Assembly: GCA_910822395.1 (NCBI GenBank)
Contig: OU365335.1
Span: 1,860,001-1,924,000 of the forward strand
Direction of reading: 5' to 3'
Length of the DNA stretch: 64,000 nucleotides
Source: Pseudoclavibacter triregionum
GTDB lineage: Bacteria; Actinomycetota; Actinomycetes; Actinomycetales; Microbacteriaceae
Shown here: one piece after another, positions 26,068-34,333 of the stretch
Layout of the letters: the number at the start of each line of letters is the position of its first letter
Position numbering within the stretch: the first letter of the stretch is position 1
Position numbers and translations under genes: made by a program
The notes under the pieces: generated by a model
Told to the model about the DNA's origin: nothing
Database searches by the model: none
What the model saw: only the letters and a program-made list of their open reading frames with translations

Positions 26068-26138
26068 CGCCCCGGCACCGCCCGCGCACCTCGGCCGATG
26101 CCCCGCCCGGCCCCGCGATACGCGAGAATGGCGAGACC

Positions 26139-26873
26139 ATGAGAGCCGCACCCGACGCCCAGCGCCGCCTCCTCGACCTCGCCCGGGTCGACGCCGCGCG
26201 CGCCCGCCTCCAGCACACCGCGAACACCCTCCCGGAGCAGCAGCACCTCGGGAAGCTCGAGGGCGAGCGCTCCGAGCGCCGCGCCGAGGTGGCCCACCTC
26301 ACGGGCGTCGTCGAGGGCTCCGAGGCCGAGCTCACGCGCATGCAGTCGGACGTCGAGCTCGTCGAGGCGCGCATGGAGCGCGACCGCCAGCGGATGGCGA
26401 CCTCGTCGAGCGCGAAGGACCTCCAGGGTCTCGAGCACGAGCTCGCGACCCTGCAGAAGCGCCGCAGCGACCTCGAGGACATCGAGCTCGAGATCATGGA
26501 GCGGCTCGACGCCGAGCGCGCCCAGCTCGCCGAGGCCACCGCGCAGCGCGACCGCATCGAGTCAGAGGCCGCGGAGCTCGCCGTCCTCCGCGACAAGGCG
26601 ATCGAGTCGCTCAAGCAGGAGGCGAAGGTGCTCGCCGGCGAGCGCCGCTCGCTCCTCGCGGAGCTGCCCGCCGAGCTCGTCGAGCTCTACGAGTCGCGCC
26701 GCATGCGCGGCGTCGGCGCGGCCGAGCTCGTCGGGAACGTCACGATGGCGACCGGCGTCGAGCTCGACCACGCCGACCTCGTCCGGATCGCGGCCGCGGC
26801 GCCCGATGAGGTCGTCATGTGCCCCGACTCGGGCGCCATCCTCGTCCGCACCGAGCGCTCCTCCAAGGGCTGA
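26139..26873 (+). CDS. Coiled-coil protein with a degenerate C-terminal zinc ribbon (DUF164/CdsZ-like)
   Basis: A 244-residue protein: long antiparallel coiled coil (about 10-170), then a C-terminal region that in relatives is a C4 zinc ribbon. Here only one Cys remains (VVMCPDSGAI), so zinc binding is probably lost. Homologues next to Nif3 are conserved in actinobacteria without a firm function. The start at 26139 is the only ATG giving the usual N-terminus. Its stop codon overlaps the rnpB promoter region. Confidence 0.8.
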   Translation: MRAAPDAQRRLLDLARVDAARARLQHTANTLPEQQHLGKLEGERSERRAEVAHLTGVVEGSEAELTRMQSDVELVEARMERDRQRMATSSSAKDLQGLEHELATLQKRRSDLEDIELEIMERLDAERAQLAEATAQRDRIESEAAELAVLRDKAIESLKQEAKVLAGERRSLLAELPAELVELYESRRMRGVGAAELVGNVTMATGVELDHADLVRIAAAAPDEVVMCPDSGAILVRTERSSKG

Positions 26874-26875
26874 CG

Positions 26876-26881
26876 TAGACT
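26876..26881 (+). promoter_or_regulatory. -10 box of rnpB
   Basis: TAGACT begins two bases after the stop codon of the coiled-coil gene and ends seven bases before the inferred 5' end of RNase P RNA at 26889. Confidence 0.5.
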
Positions 26882-26888
26882 CGCGAGC

Positions 26889-27254
<366 letters not shown>

Positions 27255-27317
27255 CCCTTCTCTGCGTCGGCGCCTTCTCGGTGCTGACCGAGCCGGATGG
27301 CGAGGGCCGCGGCTCCG

Positions 27318-28292
27318 CTAGCGCCGCGCGACCCCGTCCTCGAGCTCGTCGGCCGCGAGCGCCGCGGTGCCGACGATCCCCGCGTTGTTGCGCAGCACCG
27401 CCGGCACGATCGGCGTCTCGATGTCGATGCAGTGGAGGAAGTCCTCCGCCTGCTTCGAGATGCCGCCCGAGAGCACGAAGAGGTCGGGGGAGAAGAGCGC
27501 CTCGAGCTTGCGGTAGTACGCCGTGAGCCGATCGCCCCACGCCTCGAAGCTCAGCCGCTCGCGCTCGCGCACCTTCGCCGAGGCGTACTTCTCGTAGTCG
27601 GGGTGGCCGGGCAGGTCGAGGTGGCCGAGCTCGGCGTTCGGGAAGAGCCGGCCGCCGTAGATGAGCGCCGAGCCGATGCCGGTGCCGAGGGTCGTGACGA
27701 GCACCGAGTCCTTCCGCCCCTTCGCGGCGCCGTAGCGCACCTCGCCGAGGCCGGCGGCGTCGGCGTCGTTCACGATCGTGACGGGCTGGTCGAGCGCCTC
27801 GCCGAAGAAGTGGGCGGCGTCGAGGCCGATCCAGCGGGGCGAGATGTTCGCGGCCGAGCGCGTGACGCCGCCCCGGACGATCGAGGGCAGGCAGATGCCG
27901 AGCGGCGCGGTCGTGCCGCGCACCGACTTGTGGTGGCGGAGCTTCTCGGCGAGCTGGATGACCGCGTCGAGGATGTCCTCCGGCGTGCCGCCCTCGGGGG
28001 TGTCGATCTTGCGGCGCTTCGAGAGCAGCTCGCCCGTCTCGAGGTCGACGACGGCGCCCTTGATGCCGGTGCCGCCGATGTCGATGCCGATCGCGGGTCG
28101 GGCCGCGTGGTCGTGGAGGTCCTCGCCCTCTTCGTCGGGCTCGGAGAGCGGGACGCCGGGCTCGGGGATGCCCGGGCGGTCGGCCACGCTCGGCGCCTCC
28201 GCCTCAGGGGCGGGCATGCCCTCGGCGCGCTCGGCCTCGAGGTGGTCCTGGGCGGCCTGCGCGTCCTCGCGCGGCTCGGCTTCGCTCGTCAT
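27318..28292 (-). CDS. ppgK: Polyphosphate glucokinase (ROK family)
   Basis: PpgK phosphorylates glucose using polyphosphate or ATP. The 324-residue protein has the phosphate loop DIGGTGIKG (71-79), the catalytic NDADAAG (D178), LGTGIGSA and the PpgK-typical C-terminus (SGGISKQAEDFLH, RNNAGIVGTA). A hydrophilic, acidic extension of about 65 residues precedes the kinase domain; its role is unknown. Gene order map-ppgK is as in related actinobacteria. Confidence 0.88.
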   Translation of the reverse strand: MTSEAEPREDAQAAQDHLEAERAEGMPAPEAEAPSVADRPGIPEPGVPLSEPDEEGEDLHDHAARPAIGIDIGGTGIKGAVVDLETGELLSKRRKIDTPEGGTPEDILDAVIQLAEKLRHHKSVRGTTAPLGICLPSIVRGGVTRSAANISPRWIGLDAAHFFGEALDQPVTIVNDADAAGLGEVRYGAAKGRKDSVLVTTLGTGIGSALIYGGRLFPNAELGHLDLPGHPDYEKYASAKVRERERLSFEAWGDRLTAYYRKLEALFSPDLFVLSGGISKQAEDFLHCIDIETPIVPAVLRNNAGIVGTAALAADELEDGVARR

Positions 28293-28358
28293 GCCGCCAG
28301 GGTAGCGAGGCGAGCTGACGCGGAGCCGGTGGCCGAGCAGTCGGGTTAGGAGGCTGCG

Positions 28359-29267
28359 CTACGCCTCGTCCGGCAGTGCGTTGGGACGGCGTCCGCTCGC
28401 CGGCAGCGTGAGGATCTCCGGGCCGTCCTCGCGCACGACGACCGTGTGCTCCCACTGCGCGGTTGCCGAGCCGTCGGCGGTGACGACCGTCCAGTCGTCG
28501 TCCCACATCCGCCACTCGGGGCCGCCGCCGAGCGTGAGCATCGGCTCGATGGTGAAGACCATGCCGGCCTCGATGACGTCGTCGCGGCTCGGGTCGTCCC
28601 AGTGAGGGATGATGAGGCCCGAGTGGAAGGCGGCGCCGACGCCGTGGCCGGTGTAGTCCTCGACGACGCCGTAGCCGAAGCGCTTCGCGTAGGCGGCGAT
28701 GACGCGGCCGATGATGTTCACGCTGCGGCCGGGCTTCGCGGCGCGGATGCCGCGGATCATCGCCTCGTGGGTGCGCTCCACGAGCAGGCGCCGATCCTCG
28801 CTGACGTCGCCGACGAGGAACATCCGGTTCGTGTCTCCGTGCACGCCGTCGAGGTAGGCGGTGATGTCGACGTTGAGGATGTCGCCGTCCTCGAGCACGG
28901 TCGAGTCGGGGATGCCGTGGCAGATGACCTCGTTGAGCGAGGTGCAGATGGACTTGGGGAAGCCCCGGTAGCCGAGGCAGGAAGGGTAGGCGCCGCGCTC
29001 GACGAGGAACTCGTGCGCGATCGCGTCGAGCTCGTCGGTCGTCGTGCCCGGCACGGCGTAGGGCTCGAGGTGCTCGAGCGCGTCGGCGGCGAGCTGCGAG
29101 GCGCGGCGGATGCGGCCGATCGCCTCCTCGTCGTAGACGTCGCCGCCGGTCCACTTCGCGGGGGCGGGGCGTCCCACGTACTCGGGGCGGGCGATGCCGG
29201 CGGGCACCGTCCGCTCGGGCGAGAGCTCACCGGGAACGAGCAGGCCGGTCGCAGGATCCTTGGGCAT
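28359..29267 (-). CDS. map: Type I methionine aminopeptidase
   Basis: Removes the initiator methionine from nascent proteins. The five metal ligands are present: D134, D145, H208, E241 and E273, with substrate-binding H117. The 302-residue length includes the N-terminal extension (about 45 residues) common in actinobacterial MetAPs, but without an SH3-binding Pro motif. The ATG at 29267 is only 11 bp from the divergent ATG at 29279; the two genes share an overlapping leaderless promoter. Confidence 0.94.
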   Translation of the reverse strand: MPKDPATGLLVPGELSPERTVPAGIARPEYVGRPAPAKWTGGDVYDEEAIGRIRRASQLAADALEHLEPYAVPGTTTDELDAIAHEFLVERGAYPSCLGYRGFPKSICTSLNEVICHGIPDSTVLEDGDILNVDITAYLDGVHGDTNRMFLVGDVSEDRRLLVERTHEAMIRGIRAAKPGRSVNIIGRVIAAYAKRFGYGVVEDYTGHGVGAAFHSGLIIPHWDDPSRDDVIEAGMVFTIEPMLTLGGGPEWRMWDDDWTVVTADGSATAQWEHTVVVREDGPEILTLPASGRRPNALPDEA

Positions 29268-29281
29268 ACGATCAGCCTATG
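29265..29281. promoter_or_regulatory. Bidirectional leaderless promoter with interlocked -10 boxes
   Basis: The 17-bp CATACGATCAGCCTATG holds both start codons. On the plus strand TACGAT (29267-29272) precedes ATG 29279 by six bases. On the minus strand TAGGCT (29279-29274) precedes ATG 29267 by six bases. Each -10 box begins on the base opposite the A of the other gene's ATG. Sigma could occupy only one direction at a time. The arrangement is seen in the sequence; exclusivity is inferred. Confidence 0.6.
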
Positions 29282-29470
29282 ACGCACGATCGCCACGAGT
29301 TCTGGTTCAACACGTCCACCGGCGAGGTCGAGGAGGGGCAGCAGTCGCTCGCCTCCGAGCTCGTCGGCCCCTTCGCGACGCGCGAGGAGGCCGCGAAGGC
29401 CCCGGAGCGCCTCCAGGAGCGCGCCCGCCAGTGGGCCGAGGAGGAGGCGGCGGAGGAGGCCGACCGCTAG
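29279..29470 (+). CDS. Small conserved protein encoded beside map
   Basis: A 63-residue acidic protein (HEFWFNTSTGEVEEGQQ, then GPFATREEAAKAPERLQERA). Proteins of this pattern, resembling a short SPOR-like domain, commonly lie next to map in actinobacteria; their role is not established. No ribosome site is present because the start codon lies directly after a -10 box. Two REP-like repeats follow. Confidence 0.7.
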   Translation: MTHDRHEFWFNTSTGEVEEGQQSLASELVGPFATREEAAKAPERLQERARQWAEEEAAEEADR

Positions 29471-29484
29471 GTCGTCGTCGCGCC

Positions 29485-29577
29485 GGTGGTTTCGAGACAG
29501 GTCCTGCTGGCCCTCCTCAACCACCTCAGTACGTCAGGTGGTTGAGGAGCGGGCGCAGCCCGCGTCTCGAGACCACC
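29485..29577. repeat. Head-to-head pair of 41-bp REP-like repeats (copies A and B)
   Basis: Copy A (29485-29525) starts GGTGGTTTCGAGAC and ends CTCCTCAACCACC. Copy B (29537-29577) is its inverse, starting GGTGGTTGAGGAG. The 11-bp spacer lets the inner 13 bp of the two copies pair as a stem. Both ends of each copy are themselves inverted (GGTGGT/ACCACC). The same pair recurs at 34090-34185. Confidence 0.75.
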
Positions 29578-29590
29578 GACCGCCAGACCG

Positions 29591-29629
29591 ACGAGGGGCC
29601 CGGGAGCACATCGCTCCCGGGCCCCTCGT
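29591..29629 (-). terminator. Strong terminator of the amidase operon
   Basis: A perfect 17-bp stem (ACGAGGGGCCCGGGAGC and its complement) with an ACATC loop, just past the stop codon of the minus-strand amidase gene. Confidence 0.75.
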
Positions 29630-29682
29630 CGTGCGCCGGCCGCCGGATCGCGGTGCGGGAGGCCGGCCTCGACGGGGAGCGG

Positions 29683-30969
29683 CTAGGCCCCGCGCTCCCC
29701 GTCGAGGGCTCCGCGGGTCATCCGGTCGAGCACCTCCGCGAGGTGGCGGACGCCCTCCACGAGGTCCTCGTCCTTCGTGAGCTCGCGCTCGTTGTGCGAG
29801 ATGCCCTCGACGCTCGGGATGAAGAGCATGACCGTCGGCACGAGGTCCTTCATGTTCGTCGAGTCGTGGCCCGCGACCGTCTGCGCGCGGTCGTTGGAGA
29901 GCCCGAGGTCGTCGGCGCACTGGCGCGCGAGCTCGACGCCGGCCTCCGGGTACGGGTTCGCGCCCCAGGAGTGCGACTCGCGCTGCTCGATCGCGACGGC
30001 GACCTCCTGCTCGATCTTCGTCCACCGCTCGCGCAGGAGCGCGTCGGCCTTCTGGAGCAGCTCGAAGTCGTAGGAGCGGAAGTCCATGAGCATCCGCACC
30101 TCGCGCGGGATGACGACGGGGGAGTTCGGCAGCACCGTGAACTCGCCGCAGCTCGCGATGACGGGCGTCTCCTCGGTCGAGACCTCCTCGGCGACCTCGC
30201 GGCCGAGCACGACGAGGCGGGCGGCGCCGAGGAGCGCGTCGTGGCGGTCGGCGTAGCTCATGGCGCCCGTGTGCGACTGGTCGCCGCGCACGACGATGTC
30301 GTACTTCACGGCGCCCCAGGTCGAGTCGACCAGGCCGATCGCGAGCTCGCGGTCCTCGAGCGAGCGGCCCTGCTCGACGTGGATCTCGGCGTAGCCGGCG
30401 ACCTCGGGCATCTCGAAGTCGCCGATCGTCGAGACGGCCTCGAGCGCCTCGCGGACGCTCACGCCCGCGACGTCCGTCGTCTCCAGGGCCGTCTCGAGCT
30501 CGAGCTTGCCGGTGAAGACGCTCGAGCCCATCATGGACGGCTTGAAGCGCGAGCCCTCCTCGTTGAACCAGTTCACGACGGCGAGGTTGTACTTGGGCGC
30601 CTCGCCGCCCTGCTCGAGCGCGTCGACCCAGCGCATGGCGGCGTGGGCGGAGGCGAGCACGCCGTACGCGCCGTCGAAGCGGCCCGCGAGCGGCTGCGAG
30701 TCGAGGTGCGATCCCGTGAGGATGTACGGGGCGCCGGGCACGGCCTCGTAGAGCGCGAACTGGTTGCCGATGGCGTCGTAGCCGACGCGGAAGCCGCGCG
30801 ACTCGAGCAGGCCGCGTAGCCAGGTGCGGGTCTGGGCGTCCTCGGGGGTGCCGGCCTGGCGGTCGACGCCGCCGCCGGCGGTCGCCCCGAAGGTCGACAT
30901 GGAGGCGAAGTCGGCGAGGAAGGCGGCGTCGAGGGCGTCGTCGCGGCGGGAGGCGTGGCTCGTGGTCAT
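29683..30969 (-). CDS. M20-family Zn-dependent amidase/carbamoylase
   Basis: A 428-residue hydrolase of the hydantoinase/carbamoylase branch of M20 (N-carbamoyl-amino-acid hydrolases, allantoate amidohydrolases). Metal ligands are evident: H88 in TGSHLDS, D99 in GRFDGAYG, the NEEGSRF Glu pair 137-138, H197 in IHVEQG, and a C-terminal His in GISHNERE. It would cleave a C-N bond of a carbamoyl or ureido substrate. It lies 95 bp downstream of the ThDP enzyme gene on the same strand. The exact substrate cannot be told from sequence. Confidence 0.85.
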   Translation of the reverse strand: MTTSHASRRDDALDAAFLADFASMSTFGATAGGGVDRQAGTPEDAQTRTWLRGLLESRGFRVGYDAIGNQFALYEAVPGAPYILTGSHLDSQPLAGRFDGAYGVLASAHAAMRWVDALEQGGEAPKYNLAVVNWFNEEGSRFKPSMMGSSVFTGKLELETALETTDVAGVSVREALEAVSTIGDFEMPEVAGYAEIHVEQGRSLEDRELAIGLVDSTWGAVKYDIVVRGDQSHTGAMSYADRHDALLGAARLVVLGREVAEEVSTEETPVIASCGEFTVLPNSPVVIPREVRMLMDFRSYDFELLQKADALLRERWTKIEQEVAVAIEQRESHSWGANPYPEAGVELARQCADDLGLSNDRAQTVAGHDSTNMKDLVPTVMLFIPSVEGISHNERELTKDEDLVEGVRHLAEVLDRMTRGALDGERGA

Positions 30970-31064
30970 GGTGGCTCTTTTCGCTCGAGGTGCGGCTCGC
31001 GGGGTGCGCGAGGGGGTGCGGACGCCGTCGTCCGCGGGGTCGCCGGCGCGGGGCCGGCGGACGG

Positions 31065-32759
31065 CTAGGCGGGATCGGCCGCCGGGGCCGCCGAGTTGTC
31101 GGTGGAGGGCGACATCGTCGCCGGGTCGGTGACGAGGTGGATGAGGCGAGGTCCGTCGAAGGCGAGCGCGCGCTCGACCGCGCCGGCGACGTCCCCCGTC
31201 GCCTCGATGCGCTCGCCGAAGCCGCCGAAGGAGCGCATCCACGCGCCGAAGTCGGGGTTCGTCATGCCCGTGCCGGAGGGACGGCCCGGGTACTCGCGGC
31301 GCTGGTGCTCGACGATCGTGCCGTAGATGCCGTTGTCGACGACGAAGACGAGCGGGCTCGCGCCGTAGCGGGTGGCGACCGCGAGCTCCTGCGCGTTCAT
31401 GAGGAAGTCGCCGTCGCCGCAGATCGCGACCGCGAGGCGCTCCGGGTAGCAGAGCGAGGCCGCGACGGCCGCGGGCACCGAGAGGCCCATCGCGCCGTTG
31501 CGGGGGCCGACGACCGAGCGCGCGCGGCGGTGCGGGAGGTAGCGGTGCCCCCAGATCGTCGCGTTGCCCGCGCCGTAGCAGAGGATGGCGTCCTCGGGCA
31601 GGAGATCGCGGACGGCGGGCATGGCCGCGCCGAGGTCGACGTGCTCGCCGCCGTCGGGGCGCGGCTCGCGGTAGCGCAGCTCGGCGTCGCGGAGCTCGCG
31701 GACGCGGGCGTCGTCGGCGCCGCGGCGGCCGTCGAGCGCGTCGAGGCTGGCCGCGAAGCCCGCGGGCGTCGCGTGGATGTGGAGGTCGAGGCGCCCGGCG
31801 TGGGCCTCGAGGTCGGGGTCGGCGCCGACGACGACCGTCGGCGTCTCGAGGCCGGCCTTGTAGCCCTCGGAGGCGACGTCGGTGCGGGCGCAGCCGACGA
31901 AGACGAGGAGGTCGGCCTCGCGGTAGGCGTCGACGAGGGTGGAGGCGCGTCCGTAGCCGAGCCAGCCGACGTAGGCGGGGGAGTCGTGCGAGATGGCGTC
32001 GTAGGCGCGCCAGTCGCAGGCGACGGGGACGGCGTGCGACTCGGCCCAGGCGGCGAGCGCGGCGGCGGAGGCCTCGTCCCAGCAGTCGCCGCCGGCGACG
32101 AGGAGCGGGCGCTCGGCCTTCGCGAGGAGGCCGTCGAGCTCGGCGAGCTCCTCGGGGTGGGGCTTCGCGAGGGGGAGGGCGCGCGGGGCGACGACGTCGT
32201 TCGCCGTCTCGCGGCGGATGACGTCCTCGGGCAGGCCGATGACGACGGGGCCGGGGCGGCCGCTGGAAGCGAGGTGGAAGGCATCCCGGACGTACTCGGC
32301 GGCGCGGCCCGGGTCGTCGAGGATCATGACGCGCTTCGCCGTCGAGCCGAACCAGGCGCGCAGGTCGAACTCCTGGAACGACTCGCGGTCGCGGTCCGCG
32401 ACGGGGATGAGCCCGACGAAGAGCACCATCGGCGTCGCGTCCTGCCAGGCGGTGTGGATGGCGATGAACGCGTTCGCGGCGCCCGGGCCGCGGGTCACCA
32501 TCGCGACGCCGGGGCGGCCCGTCAGGCGGCCCTCGGCGAGCGCCATGAAGCCCGCGCCGCCCTCGTGGCGGCAGACGATGGTGCGGATCGACGAGTCGTG
32601 GAGGCCGTCGAGCACGTCGAGGTAGCTCTCGCCCGGCACGCCGTACACCCGCTCGACGCCCATCGCCTCGAGCTGGGCCACGAGGAGGTGGCCGCCGCTG
32701 CGCCGCGCCCCCGGCGTCGTCTGCGAGCTCGGCGTCGTCTGCGTCGTCTGCTCGGTCAA
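31065..32759 (-). CDS. Thiamine-diphosphate-dependent enzyme, acetolactate synthase-like
   Basis: A 564-residue three-domain ThDP enzyme of the acetolactate synthase/benzoylformate decarboxylase superfamily. The activating Glu is E44 in YGVPGESYLD; the ThDP/Mg motif is GDGDFLMNAQ...DNGIYG at about 445-475. It retains the Glu, which argues against glyoxylate carboligase. TTG at 32759 is preferred because GGAGG precedes it by a few bases; the frame is open further upstream but without start signals. No acetolactate synthase small subunit is adjacent, so a catabolic 2-oxoacid decarboxylase or ligase role fits the neighbours better than branched-chain synthesis. Confidence 0.8.
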   Translation of the reverse strand: MTEQTTQTTPSSQTTPGARRSGGHLLVAQLEAMGVERVYGVPGESYLDVLDGLHDSSIRTIVCRHEGGAGFMALAEGRLTGRPGVAMVTRGPGAANAFIAIHTAWQDATPMVLFVGLIPVADRDRESFQEFDLRAWFGSTAKRVMILDDPGRAAEYVRDAFHLASSGRPGPVVIGLPEDVIRRETANDVVAPRALPLAKPHPEELAELDGLLAKAERPLLVAGGDCWDEASAAALAAWAESHAVPVACDWRAYDAISHDSPAYVGWLGYGRASTLVDAYREADLLVFVGCARTDVASEGYKAGLETPTVVVGADPDLEAHAGRLDLHIHATPAGFAASLDALDGRRGADDARVRELRDAELRYREPRPDGGEHVDLGAAMPAVRDLLPEDAILCYGAGNATIWGHRYLPHRRARSVVGPRNGAMGLSVPAAVAASLCYPERLAVAICGDGDFLMNAQELAVATRYGASPLVFVVDNGIYGTIVEHQRREYPGRPSGTGMTNPDFGAWMRSFGGFGERIEATGDVAGAVERALAFDGPRLIHLVTDPATMSPSTDNSAAPAADPA

Positions 32760-32903
32760 GGGTCCTCCGGGGGCTGTGGCGGGCTCGTCGGCCGGGACTC
32801 GTGGCCGGGCCGGGTCGAGGCCGATCGACGTCGACCGGCATCCGCCATCGTCCATCGGGCCGGACGCCGCGGCGATGGATCCCCGTCACGCCTGTCACTG
32901 CAG

Positions 32904-32909
32904 TAGCAT
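32904..32909 (+). promoter_or_regulatory. Leaderless -10 box of the PucR gene
   Basis: TAGCAT ends six bases before ATG 32916. The divergent region also holds the palindrome TCGACGTCGA (32825-32834), a possible operator for the regulator. Confidence 0.5.
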
Positions 32910-32915
32910 GGGCAC

Positions 32916-34079
32916 ATGCACAGTGACGTGGCGAGGCCCGCTGATGGCCGGTGGGACGAGCTCGTGGCCGCCGCCGCGAGCCACCTCGACCAGATCTCCG
33001 ATCGCTTCGCCGAGCGAGCGAAGCGGCTCCCCGCCTACGCCGACAGCCCGGTGCCCGCCTCGGACATCCGTCGGACCGCGATGGACTCGCTGCGAGGGCT
33101 CCTGCGCCAGATCGCCGACTCGCCGAGCGGCGCCGACCCCGCCGAGGAGCTCGAGGAGATCGCGACGAGCCTCGGCGCGCGCCGCGCTCGGGCGGGCATC
33201 CCCATCGAGTCGCTCATGTCGGCGGTGCGCCTCGACTTCTCGATCCTCTGGGACGAGATCAGCGAGGTCGCGAGGCCCGAGGACGCGCCGCTGCTTGTGC
33301 GGCGCGCGAGCACCCTCTGGCACGCCGTCGACGCCTACGCCGAGCGCGTCCGCGCGAGCTACTCGGCCGAGGTGCAGCGCATGGAGCAGGAGGCCTCGAG
33401 CCTCCGGCAGGACCTGGTCGCCGCCGTGTTCGGCCCGAGCCTCGAGACGGCCGAGGGGCGGCGGCGCGTCGCCGAGGGGCTCGGCATCGGCGAGGACGAC
33501 GCGTACGCGGTCGCCGTCGCGCGGCCGGAGGACCTCCCCGAGCTGCGCGAGGCGATGTCGCGCATCCGGCGGCAGGGCGAGGAGGAGCACGTGCACGGGC
33601 GCGGGGCCGACTCCGTCGTGTTCTGGCGGATGCCGAAGGTGCGCGAACGCCGGCAGGCGATCGAGCGCATCCTCCTCGGCGTCCGCTGCGGGCTCGTGCT
33701 CGACGTGCCCGGCCTCGCGGGCGTCGCGGCGGCCGCGCGCACGGCGACCCAGCTCGCGGGGGTGCTCGAGTCGGATGACCGCGCCCTCACGATCGACCGC
33801 GGCTGGACGCGCCTCGCCCGCGCCGCCCTCGCGGAGGCGGGCGTCGACCTGCGCGGCACGGCCGAGCGGGCGCTCACGCAGGCGCGGCCCGGAGACCGGG
33901 AGGTGCTCATCGAGACGGCGCGCTGCTATCTGAGGACCGGCTCCGTCGCGACGGTCGCGAGCGAGCTCTACTGCCACCGCAACACGGTGCTCAACCGCCT
34001 GCGCCGCATCGAGGAGCTCACGGGCCTCGACGTCACCGTCCCCGACGAGGCCGCCCGCCTCGTCGTCGCCTGGGGCTAG
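32916..34079 (+). CDS. PucR/CdaR-type transcriptional regulator
   Basis: A 387-residue regulator with a long N-terminal sensor part and a C-terminal helix-turn-helix of the PucR type (about 345-375: GSVATVASELYCHRNTVLNR). It is divergent from the ThDP enzyme/amidase operon and upstream of the transporter and RidA-RraA genes. This makes it the likely local regulator of this catabolic cluster. PucR itself controls purine degradation in Bacillus. The gene appears leaderless. Confidence 0.85.
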   Translation: MHSDVARPADGRWDELVAAAASHLDQISDRFAERAKRLPAYADSPVPASDIRRTAMDSLRGLLRQIADSPSGADPAEELEEIATSLGARRARAGIPIESLMSAVRLDFSILWDEISEVARPEDAPLLVRRASTLWHAVDAYAERVRASYSAEVQRMEQEASSLRQDLVAAVFGPSLETAEGRRRVAEGLGIGEDDAYAVAVARPEDLPELREAMSRIRRQGEEEHVHGRGADSVVFWRMPKVRERRQAIERILLGVRCGLVLDVPGLAGVAAAARTATQLAGVLESDDRALTIDRGWTRLARAALAEAGVDLRGTAERALTQARPGDREVLIETARCYLRTGSVATVASELYCHRNTVLNRLRRIEELTGLDVTVPDEAARLVVAWG

Positions 34080-34089
34080 CCGGACACCA

Positions 34090-34185
34090 GGTGGTTGAGG
34101 AGGCGGCGCAGTCGCCGTCTCGAAACCACCGGGGGCGCGAGGGCGGTGGTTTCGAGACGCTCGCTGCGCTCGCTCCTCAACCACC
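34090..34185. repeat. Pair of 41-bp REP-like repeats (copies C and D)
   Basis: Copy C (34090-34130, GGTGGTTGAGGAG...) and copy D (34145-34185, GGTGGTTTCGAGAC...) face each other across 14 bp. They lie 11 bp after the PucR stop codon. Length and ends match copies A and B at 29485-29577; only the centre differs. All four copies lie just downstream of genes. Confidence 0.75.
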
Positions 34186-34333
34186 GGAGGTGCGGAGCGC
34201 CTGTGTGCAAATGCCTAGATTCGCGGGTGCGGCGAGTGGTGCTCAGCGCATTGCAGGGCACTCCGACGGCTCGCCAATTGGGGAGACGCCGAATTCCCGG
34301 CGATCCGATCGCATCACAGCAATGGAGCTCATC

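Noticed and set aside
31065-32759. ThDP enzyme as glyoxylate carboligase.
   Set aside because: Glyoxylate carboligase lacks the activating Glu; here it is present (E44 in VPGESY).
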